Source: Magnetococcales bacterium
Lineage (GTDB): Bacteria; Pseudomonadota; Magnetococcia; Magnetococcales; JADFYX01
NCBI GenBank assembly: GCA_015232795.1
Contig: JADFYX010000142.1
Location: 1 to 6,493, forward strand
Length of the DNA: 6,493 nucleotides
Direction: 5' to 3'
Below, one piece after another: positions 1 through 4,536 of the stretch. The notes beneath the pieces were generated by a model that was not told the origin of the DNA, did no database searches, and saw only the letters and a program-made list of their open reading frames with translations. The position numbers and the translations under genes were made by a program. Each line of letters begins with the position of its first letter. The stretch's first letter is position 1.

Positions 1-1
1 A

Positions 2-283
2 AAATTACCATCTAAATTTTCCAAGAAGTATAAAGGACAATTACCTGCTGTAAAATTAGCTCGACTTGCAGTCGCCATAGGCAAACAAAACCAAGGATTA
101 TGCAGACACATGATTATCAACGCTGTAAAAAGAGTTATTACCATCTCTGAGAATGCTGGAATAGTAGGTTTTTTTGTTGATGCTAAAAACGTAAGAGTAA
201 AGGATTATTATAAAAAATTTGGATTTACCTATCAGAGGATACCTTCTCAAATGTTTCTTGTTACTTCAGCGACTGAAATCTTT
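2..283 (+). pseudogene. GNAT-family N-acetyltransferase, C-terminal part, reading into a SpoU fragment
   Basis: The frame is open from base 2, so the gene begins upstream of the window and only its C-terminal part is visible. Seen: LPAVKLARLAVA (about 41-76) matches the beta strand before the acetyl-CoA loop of GNAT enzymes. It is followed by the loop region QNQGLC and helix, then FFVDAKN and YYKKFGF (about 170-223), the family's late strand and FYxxxGF motif, and MFLVTSATEIF, which resembles the usual C-terminal end of GNATs of the toxin-antitoxin (TacT-like) type. Such enzymes transfer acetyl from acetyl-CoA to an amine, in TacT-like members to aminoacyl-tRNA. Odd: the loop normally reads Q/R-x-x-G-x-G/A, and here the last position is Cys. 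No stop follows the domain and the frame runs into methyltransferase-like sequence. I infer a decaying gene. A still active enzyme with a foreign tail is possible. No antitoxin gene is visible because the 5' side is cut off. Confidence 0.7.
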
Positions 284-502
284 GATGTCGCATGGTTGTA
301 TGATCAAGTTGTTTGTGGAAAAGTTCCAAAAATATTTTGTCTAGATCAAGTTACGGACGTACATAATGGGGCTGCAATTTTAAGAACTGCAGCATTTTAT
401 GGAGTTGATTGCCTCTTAATTTCACAAAAAGGTAATTTTGGAGGTAAAATATTTAACAATTTCCCCCAATATCTCTTTGGTAAAAAAACAAAAATTCATT
501 AA
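284..502 (+). pseudogene. SpoU/TrmH-family RNA 2'-O-methyltransferase fragment (motif 1 only)
   Basis: This is in frame with the GNAT remnant. Seen: IFCLDQVTDVHNGAAILRTA followed by AFYGVDCLLIS (about 335-424). This matches the first conserved motif of SpoU/TrmH (SPOUT) methyltransferases, LDxVTDPxNxGAILRTA plus the next strand, as in RlmB, which methylates a guanosine ribose in 23S rRNA. Known of the family: the knotted catalytic domain needs about 100 more residues, including the GxEG and SLNVS motifs that form the SAM-binding knot. Here the frame ends about 20 residues after motif 1 at a TAA, and neither later motif is found in any frame before the next gene at 570. The N-terminal RNA-binding domain of RlmB is also absent. 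It is therefore broken at both ends and cannot be catalytic alone. Which SpoU subfamily it came from cannot be decided from this piece. Confidence 0.65.
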
Positions 503-569
503 TTGTGTTAACGAATGTTAGATATATTTTGGTGTCAGTAATCTTTTTTTGTGGCTTTAGGGAGAAAAT
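503..569 (+). promoter_or_regulatory. Leader of the Na/Pi symporter gene: possible -10 and ribosome binding site
   Basis: The gap between the methyltransferase fragment and the symporter gene. TATATT at 523-528 matches five of six bases of the sigma70 -10 consensus. The upstream candidates for a -35 (TTAATT at 499-504 with an 18-nt spacer, or TTGTGT at 503-508 with a 14-nt spacer) are poor, so the promoter call is weak. AGGGAG at 559-564 is a clear Shine-Dalgarno sequence 5 nt before the ATG at 570. No Pho box (two CTGTCAT-like halves 11 nt apart) is present, so PhoB control is not supported by sequence. Confidence 0.3.
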
Positions 570-2387
570 ATGGAAAATTTGATGAAATTAATTCGCAGGA
601 ACCCAGCAGCTTGGGCAATGTTTGGGGTAAGTATGTTTTTCTTGCTTACCTCTGACGCTGCTTTTGCAGCATCAGTTAAGGGAGATGTAAACTGGGGTAA
701 GTTAATTCAGATGTTATTGGGTGGTTTGGCACTTTTTCTCTTTGGTCTAGATATGATGACAGACTCAATGAAGAGAGTTGCTGGTGACAAGATGAAGGAT
801 GTCTTGGCTAAAATGACTACCAACCGCTTTGCTGGGGTGTTCACTGGAGCATTGGTTACTTCCGTCGTGCAATCATCGTCAGTTACGACGGTGTTGGTGG
901 TGGGTTTTGTAACTGCTGGTCTAATGAACCTATCCCAGTCTATCGGCGTTATTTTTGGTGCTAATATTGGTACAACGATCACAGCACAGATCGTGGCCTT
1001 TAAAGTAACCAAATATGCGTTGTGGATGGTGTTTGGTGGTTTCATGATCAGCATCATGGCAAAAGACGACAAGCTGAAGAACTGGGGCTTGACTCTATTG
1101 GGTCTTGGTCTTGTTTTCTACGGCATGAGCGTTATGAGTTCTGCAATGAAACCTCTGCGTAGCTATGAGCCATTCTTGGATCTCATGAAATCCATGGAGA
1201 ACCCAGTTATGGGTATCCTTGTAGCCGCGGCATTTACCGGGTTGGTGCAGTCCTCGTCGGCAACCACCAGTTTGGTTATTGTTATGGCGGGTCAGGGGTT
1301 TGTTACACTGCCAGCAGGTATCGCGCTTGCCTTTGGTGCTAACATTGGTACCTGTGTAACTGCACTTTTGGCTTGTATTGGTAAAAGTCGTGAAGCGATA
1401 CAGGCAGCGGTTGTCCATCTACTGTTCAATGTCTTCGGTGTTGTCTTATGGATAGCCTTTATTGATCAGTTGGGAGATGCTGTTATAGCTCTATCCCCAG
1501 ATACAGCTCTTACAGGTGCAGCCAAACTATCTGCTGAGGTTCCCCGTCAGATTGCTAACGCTCACACCATTTTCAATGTGGTAAATACCATCGTTGCTAT
1601 TCCTTTTGTCAACCAGTTTGCAGCTATTGTAACTAAATTGGTTCCAAATAAGACCGCAGACGAAGCCGCTGCAGATGTCCAAGCTGCTTTCAAACATAAA
1701 TACCTTGATGAAGGTATGTTGAGCACAGCACCTCTGGCTTTAAGCATGGTTCGCCGTGAAGCTAGCCGTATGGGTGAAGTTGTTGAAAATATGCTCAAGG
1801 AGATTCCTGCTGGAGTATACACAGGTAATGTTGATCATATGGTTGGTGTGCGTGATAAAGATGATCAAGTTGATATTCTTTATGGTGAAATTTCCAAATA
1901 TCTGTCACGTATCGGTCAAGCAAACATCTCTGAGGAGAGTGCCGATGAAGCTATGGCAGCTATGACAACTATCACTGAACTTGAGAATATTGGTGATATT
2001 GTTGAGACCCATCTCTACCATCTTTCAGAGGTCTGTGCCGCTCGTCAGGTTAATCTTGACAAAGAGGCTATTGCTACTCTAACTGGTTTCCAAGAGATGA
2101 TTGTCAAAGCTTTCCATTCTGCTTTGGTAGCTTATGAGCATGACCGTCCAGATGCAGCAAAAATGGTCTTAAAACTTGAAGACGATATTGTTGATGGTAT
2201 GGATAAGCTTGTTTTAGAGCGTCATCAGCAACTACTTTCCAGTGGCAAAGTCACAGGTAAAGAGATGGCAGTCTTTACATTCCAGAGCGATATCCTGGAG
2301 AACTACAAGCGGATCTATCTGCACACCAAACGAATTGCCAAATTGGTTCTACACCAAGAGGGTTCTTCTGCTTTGGTAGCTGTTTAA
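570..2387 (+). CDS. Na/Pi symporter (NptA/PNaS type) with PhoU-like C-terminal domain
   Basis: A predicted inner-membrane sodium-dependent phosphate transporter of 605 aa, the usual length for the bacterial Na/Pi-cotransporter plus PhoU architecture. Seen: two inverted-repeat transport units (Na_Pi_cotrans), each with the hallmark QSSS motif (residues 101-104 and 227-230) followed by GANIGT (130-135 and 256-261). Several hydrophobic segments lie between about residues 43 and 355. A hydrophilic, helix-rich PhoU-like region with regular acidic residues and DD/ED pairs spans about 380-590. The start at 570 is supported by AGGGAG 5 nt upstream; Met5 has no well-spaced ribosome binding site. The N-terminus looks like a Sec signal peptide: basic LIRR, a hydrophobic stretch and AFA-A near residue 34. 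Known: in the family the QSSS motifs bind Na+ and phosphate, and the PhoU part is thought to regulate transport. Phosphate as substrate is inferred from the family. The gene stands alone, with its own terminator downstream. Confidence 0.93.
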   Translation: MENLMKLIRRNPAAWAMFGVSMFFLLTSDAAFAASVKGDVNWGKLIQMLLGGLALFLFGLDMMTDSMKRVAGDKMKDVLAKMTTNRFAGVFTGALVTSVVQSSSVTTVLVVGFVTAGLMNLSQSIGVIFGANIGTTITAQIVAFKVTKYALWMVFGGFMISIMAKDDKLKNWGLTLLGLGLVFYGMSVMSSAMKPLRSYEPFLDLMKSMENPVMGILVAAAFTGLVQSSSATTSLVIVMAGQGFVTLPAGIALAFGANIGTCVTALLACIGKSREAIQAAVVHLLFNVFGVVLWIAFIDQLGDAVIALSPDTALTGAAKLSAEVPRQIANAHTIFNVVNTIVAIPFVNQFAAIVTKLVPNKTADEAAADVQAAFKHKYLDEGMLSTAPLALSMVRREASRMGEVVENMLKEIPAGVYTGNVDHMVGVRDKDDQVDILYGEISKYLSRIGQANISEESADEAMAAMTTITELENIGDIVETHLYHLSEVCAARQVNLDKEAIATLTGFQEMIVKAFHSALVAYEHDRPDAAKMVLKLEDDIVDGMDKLVLERHQQLLSSGKVTGKEMAVFTFQSDILENYKRIYLHTKRIAKLVLHQEGSSALVAV

Positions 2388-2408
2388 GTAACCATGTTTG
2401 TTTAATTT

Positions 2409-2443
2409 AAAAGGGGCTAGATTATTTTCTAGCCCCTTTTTTT
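2409..2443 (+). terminator. Strong rho-independent terminator after the Na/Pi symporter gene
   Basis: AAAAGGGGCTAGA (2409-2421) is perfectly complementary to TCTAGCCCCTTTT (2428-2440), giving a 13-bp stem with a 6-nt loop, TTATTT. A T run continues through 2443 and, after one G, through 2450. It begins 21 nt after the symporter stop codon. The A run on the 5' side mirrors the T run, so the element could also work on the other strand, though no minus-strand gene ends here. Confidence 0.93.
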
Positions 2444-2451
2444 GTTTTTTG

Positions 2452-2460
2452 TGGTATAAA
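2452..2460 (+). promoter_or_regulatory. Possible extended -10 promoter of the J-domain gene
   Basis: TGG followed by TATAAA (2452-2460) fits an extended -10 element (TGn plus a hexamer matching five of six bases). No -35 is recognisable: the correctly spaced bases lie in the terminator stem. Transcription would start near 2467, leaving a leader of about 13 nt before the ATG at 2480. The strong terminator upstream means the J-domain gene needs its own promoter, which supports the call only indirectly. Confidence 0.35.
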
Positions 2461-2479
2461 TAGTGTAGGTTGATAAGCT

Positions 2480-2797
2480 ATGGATAAAAATAAAGAGTTA
2501 ACAGATTATTATGAGGTTTTAGGTGTGGCAAAGAATGCCACAGCCAAAGGAATCCAGACGGCTTTTCGGGACCTGGCTCGTAAATATCACCCTGATGTTA
2601 ACAGCGATCCGGGTGCAGAAGAGATGTTTAAAAATCTGGTAGAAGCTTATTTAGTGCTTAAATGTCATGAAAAACGTGACAATCTTGATGCTGAAATTAT
2701 CTCCTCTTTTTGTAAAACTGTAAGTCGATCAGGAAAAATTTCTACTCCACTCAATAAAAAGTATCCCTCTGAGTTTTTGCGGTTACTGAAATCTTAG
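2480..2797 (+). CDS. Small stand-alone J-domain (DnaJ-like) co-chaperone
   Basis: A 105-aa protein, most of it one J domain. Seen: DYYEVLGVAKNA (residues 9-20) is helix I and the loop. AFRDLARKYHPDVN (28-41) is helix II ending in the essential HPD triad (37-39). AEEMFKNLVEAYLVL (46-60) is helix III, followed by EKRDNLD. Known: the HPD motif stimulates the ATPase of DnaK/Hsp70. The remaining 35 residues (SFCKTVSRSGK to LRLLKS) match no domain I recognise. There is no Gly/Phe-rich linker, zinc finger or CbpA-type C-terminal substrate-binding domain, so it is neither DnaJ nor CbpA and may recruit Hsp70 to one client. No membrane segment is seen. The ribosome binding site is weak (AGGT at 2467-2470, 9 nt before the ATG). 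It lies between a terminator and tatA; any link with Tat substrates is speculation. It could also be a truncated CbpA-like gene, but no CbpA-like sequence follows the stop. Confidence 0.85.
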   Translation: MDKNKELTDYYEVLGVAKNATAKGIQTAFRDLARKYHPDVNSDPGAEEMFKNLVEAYLVLKCHEKRDNLDAEIISSFCKTVSRSGKISTPLNKKYPSEFLRLLKS

Positions 2798-2836
2798 CCG
2801 TACATCTGTTAGCGGTGCATCGGTTTGCTATACATC
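2786..2836. repeat. Degenerate 15-nt-periodic repeat after the J-domain gene
   Basis: TACATC at 2801, TGCATC at 2816 and TACATC at 2831 are spaced exactly 15 nt. The units at 2801-2815 (TACATCTGTTAGCGG) and 2816-2830 (TGCATCGGTTTGCTA) agree at 10 of 15 positions. The preceding 15 nt (2786-2800), which include the end of the J-domain gene, share TTAGCCG in the same register. The third TACATC is followed by unrelated sequence. Function is unknown and chance is possible at this length. Confidence 0.4.
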
Positions 2837-3016
2837 AATAGAAACTTGAAATAAATTGTCAAAAAAATAATCTGTCAGACAAAAGACGGATAGAATAAAT
2901 ATTTCCTAGCTAGCGTTAAGTATCTGCTTAATGTAGTATGGCTAGGTTTATTTATAGTATAAAAAAGTGTGCCGATTTTTCGGTCAATATTAAGTTTAAA
3001 TAGGAGTTCTAGCGAT
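2798..3016. other. Non-coding region between the J-domain gene and tatA
   Basis: This is 219 nt with no credible gene on either strand and no terminator-like hairpin after the J-domain stop. It contains the 15-nt-periodic repeat, an AT-rich stretch with the short palindrome TGTC-A-GACA (2873-2881), the first copy of the diverged repeat (2909-2946), -10-like hexamers TATAGT (2953-2958) and TATAAA (2958-2963) without a matching -35, a small hairpin CCGA-TTTT-TCGG (2972-2983), and the tatA ribosome binding site AGGAG (3002-3006). The tatA promoter is probably here, but I cannot place it with confidence. Confidence 0.6.
2909..2946. repeat. Diverged repeat, copy 1 (upstream of tatA)
   Basis: Starts with GCTAGC (2909-2914) and ends with GCTAGG (2941-2946). 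With one 2-nt gap it aligns to 3295-3334 at 27 of 38 compared positions, with exact agreement in both end hexamers and in GTATC (2920-2924). CCTAGC at 2905-2910 is also complementary to GCTAGG at 2941-2946, so this copy can form a 6-bp inverted repeat. It lies just upstream of the -10-like hexamers before tatA. Confidence 0.45.
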
Positions 3017-3238
3017 ATGTTTGGATTGGGAGCCACCGAGTTGATCATCATCCTGGTCATTGTTTTGGTTGTTTTTGGTGCTGGAAAGCTCCCCAAGGTG
3101 ATGAAAGATATGGGGAAAGGTGTGAAAAGCTTTAAAGACGCTATGGCTGAAGAGGAAAAAGCAACCATAGAGTCAGCTTCTGCTGATCAGGCTGCACCTA
3201 CCGCCACAGAAGATCAAACCAAGAAGGGGGAGTCCTGA
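3017..3238 (+). CDS. tatA: Sec-independent (twin-arginine) translocase subunit TatA
   Basis: A 73-aa inner-membrane protein that oligomerises to form the passage for folded, twin-arginine-signal proteins in the Tat system. Seen: a short N-terminus MFGLGATE with the conserved polar residue Glu8, one transmembrane helix (about 9-20), the hinge FGAGKLP (20-26), an amphipathic helix (about 27-47, KVMKDMGKGVKSFKDAM), and an acidic, Ala/Thr-rich disordered tail ending TKKGES. This is the standard family plan and length. The frame is open upstream to 2969, but the start at 3017 is chosen because it gives the canonical MFGxG N-terminus and has AGGAG 10 nt before it. The next gene encodes TatB, 173 nt downstream, so tatA may be transcribed with tatBC or separately in greater amount, as TatA is needed in excess. 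TatA rather than TatB is called from the short tail and gene order. Confidence 0.93.
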   Translation: MFGLGATELIIILVIVLVVFGAGKLPKVMKDMGKGVKSFKDAMAEEEKATIESASADQAAPTATEDQTKKGES

Positions 3239-3294
3239 TTTTAAGGGTCAATGGTCTATTAAAAAATAAATTTGTCCATCATGTTGTGCTTTAA

Positions 3295-3334
3295 GCTAGC
3301 CTTGAGTGTATCCGTTTTATTACACATAGCTAGG
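3295..3334. repeat. Diverged repeat, copy 2 (between tatA and tatB)
   Basis: The partner of 2909-2946: GCTAGC (3295-3300), GTATC (3308-3312, reading G-T-A-T-C) and GCTAGG (3329-3334) occur in the same order and register apart from 2 extra nt. After each copy, GGTCA is followed by TTTAAA 13-14 nt later (2982/2995 and 3357/3371), hinting that the whole upstream regions of tatA and tatB may be related. Confidence 0.45.
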
Positions 3335-3347
3335 CAAAGTAATAATG

Positions 3348-3376
3348 TTGCGATATGGTCAGATTTATTTTTTAAA
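3348..3376 (+). promoter_or_regulatory. Weak candidate promoter for tatB-tatC-rnj-ftsK
   Basis: TTGCGA (3348-3353, four of six bases of the -35 consensus) and TTTAAA (3371-3376, four of six of the -10) are separated by 17 nt, the optimal spacing, about 35 nt before the tatB start. In AT-rich sequence such matches are common, so this is only a candidate for an internal promoter that would give tatBC, rnj and ftsK expression independent of tatA. Confidence 0.25.
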
Positions 3377-3411
3377 AAGCCCCTGCTCCTTAGTTCAGAA
3401 GAGCATATATT

Positions 3412-3765
3412 ATGTTGGGAATGGGTTGGGTTGAAATATTTGTTATTGTTATAGTTGCACTGGTGGTCATTGGCCCAGACAAACTACCCGAGGTGGCTCG
3501 TGGGCTGGCAAAAGGCCTGCGCCAAGTACAGCGGTTTGTGAGTGAAGTTCGGGATACGGTAAACCTGGACGAGTTTGACATGCAGGTTAGGCAAGAGATG
3601 GATAAAAATTTAAGTGTAAATCCAAATTTGCAAAACCCAAAGCAGAATGATAGTCCCCACCCTGACTTTAAGGGGTATGACGATGATATTGATGAGGATG
3701 AAGACCCTTATGGTCCAATTCCCAAACATGCAGAGCCTAAGAAAAAAGAATCGAGTGATCTTTAA
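3412..3765 (+). CDS. tatB: Sec-independent (twin-arginine) translocase subunit TatB
   Basis: A 117-aa inner-membrane protein that pairs with TatC in the receptor complex for twin-arginine signal peptides. Seen: N-terminus MLGMGWVE with conserved Glu8, a single transmembrane helix (about 9-20), the hinge GPDKLP (21-26), and a longer amphipathic helix (about 27-66) with LAKGLRQVQRFVSEVRDTV. A charged, disordered tail follows with a very acidic patch DDDIDEDED (residues 90-98) and a Lys-rich end. TatB is called rather than a second TatA because of the GPxKLP hinge, the long second helix with VRDTVN, and its position directly before tatC. The start at 3412 gives the canonical N-terminus, although no good Shine-Dalgarno precedes it (only GAAGAG at 3399-3404). 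The stop is 3 nt from tatC, so the two are co-translated. Confidence 0.92.
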   Translation: MLGMGWVEIFVIVIVALVVIGPDKLPEVARGLAKGLRQVQRFVSEVRDTVNLDEFDMQVRQEMDKNLSVNPNLQNPKQNDSPHPDFKGYDDDIDEDEDPYGPIPKHAEPKKKESSDL

Positions 3766-3768
3766 GCC

Positions 3769-4536
3769 ATGACAATGGAATCAAGTGAATCCCAGAAAGC
3801 CCCATTAGTAGAGCATCTTATTGAATTAAGAAATCGGCTAATTGTCTCAGTATTGGCAATTCTCATAGGATTTTTAGCCTGTTATGGGTTTGCCGAAGAG
3901 CTTTTTACTTTTCTGGTCATCCCTTTGCGTAAAGTTTTGGGTCCAGATGCCAAAATGATCTATACAGGTCTCCACGAAGCCTTTTTTACCTACATAAAAG
4001 TATCATTTTTTGCAGGTCTGTTTTTGTCTTTCCCGGTGATATTGTCCCAGTTTTGGCTATTTGTTGCTCCCGGTCTTTATAAACATGAAAAACAGATATT
4101 CCTCCCATTTTTAATCATTACACCAATACTGTTTTTTCTTGGTGGAGCATTGGCCTATCAGTTTGTTTTTCCTCTTGCATTTAAATTTTTCTTAGGCTTC
4201 GTTACACCCACTATCGAGGCATTGCCATCTCTAAAAGAGTACTTGAGCTTGGTTATCAAGCTAATTTTTGCTTTTGGGCTGGTATTTGAGCTTCCGGTTG
4301 GTCTGCTATTGCTCATTAAAGCGGGGGCAATTTCCACGGCTGGGTTGGTGGCCAAAAGAAAATATAATATTGTCTTGGCCTTTGTTGCAGCAGCTATTTT
4401 AACCCCGCCAGATCCATTCACACAGGTTTTTTTGGCCATACCCATTATGTTAATGTATGAAATTTCAATCGTTATTGGTCGTCGGTTTGAGGCAAACCGA
4501 GCGCGAGCAGAAGCCGAGGCAGAGGCTGAATTATGA
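3769..4536 (+). CDS. tatC: Sec-independent (twin-arginine) translocase subunit TatC
   Basis: A 255-aa polytopic inner-membrane protein, the core signal-peptide receptor of the Tat translocase, with six predicted membrane helices as in the family. Seen: the N-terminal cytoplasmic motif EHLIELRNR (15-23) with the conserved Glu and Arg that contact the twin-arginine motif; FPVILSQFWLFVAPGLYKHE (88-107), including the key Glu107 of the first cytoplasmic loop; FPLAF (134-138); YLSLV (158-162); FELPV (173-177); and LTPPDPFTQ (211-219), all family signatures. Length is normal and nothing is missing. The start at 3769 is 3 nt after tatB; the alternative Met3 at 3775 has no better ribosome binding site. 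The last residues are an Ala-Glu repeat (AEAEAEAEL), whose purine-rich codons also supply the ribosome binding site of rnj. The stop TGA overlaps the rnj ATG in ATGA. Confidence 0.96.
   Translation: MTMESSESQKAPLVEHLIELRNRLIVSVLAILIGFLACYGFAEELFTFLVIPLRKVLGPDAKMIYTGLHEAFFTYIKVSFFAGLFLSFPVILSQFWLFVAPGLYKHEKQIFLPFLIITPILFFLGGALAYQFVFPLAFKFFLGFVTPTIEALPSLKEYLSLVIKLIFAFGLVFELPVGLLLLIKAGAISTAGLVAKRKYNIVLAFVAAAILTPPDPFTQVFLAIPIMLMYEISIVIGRRFEANRARAEAEAEAEL
4521..4525 (+). promoter_or_regulatory. Ribosome binding site of rnj inside tatC
   Basis: AGAGG lies 7 nt before the ATG at 4533, within the Ala-Glu codons at the end of tatC. With the 4-nt ATGA overlap this indicates translational coupling and settles the rnj start at 4533 or, equally well, the adjacent ATG at 4536. 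Confidence 0.55.

Larger units (their letters stand above)
3239..3411. other. Non-coding spacer between tatA and tatB
   Basis: In most tat operons tatA and tatB are close or adjacent; here 173 nt separate them, with no terminator and no gene I can support. It carries the second diverged repeat (3295-3334), which contains an imperfect dyad: AGCTA (3294-3298) with TAGCT (3327-3331), and GTGTA (3306-3310) with TACAC (3321-3325). It also holds a possible promoter before tatB. Its length and content suggest a regulatory or inserted element. Confidence 0.55.

Noticed and set aside
707..1418. Open frames on the minus strand at 707-1072 and 1095-1418
   Set aside because: They lie opposite the Na/Pi symporter, show no family motifs and look like antisense shadows of its hydrophobic codons.
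2840..2862. TTGACA on the minus strand as a -35 for an antisense promoter
   Set aside because: No acceptable -10 lies 16-18 nt downstream of it, and no minus-strand gene would be served.
2856..2881. TTGTCA and CTGTCA repeats, considered as a Pho box, and the palindrome TGTC-A-GACA
   Set aside because: The TGTCA halves are 16 nt apart, not the 11 of a Pho box, and the palindrome is too short to assign to a regulator.
2972..2983. Hairpin CCGA-TTTT-TCGG as a riboswitch or attenuator before tatA
   Set aside because: The stem is only 4 bp (5 with a G-U pair), with no T run and no conserved riboswitch core.
2969..3016. Longer tatA start at 2969
   Set aside because: It would add 16 residues (MPIFRS...) before the canonical MFGLG N-terminus, and the ribosome binding site AGGAG is placed for 3017.
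3272..3454. Possible 60-aa hydrophobic protein between tatA and tatB
   Set aside because: It runs into tatB in another frame, has no recognisable ribosome binding site and no familiar motif.
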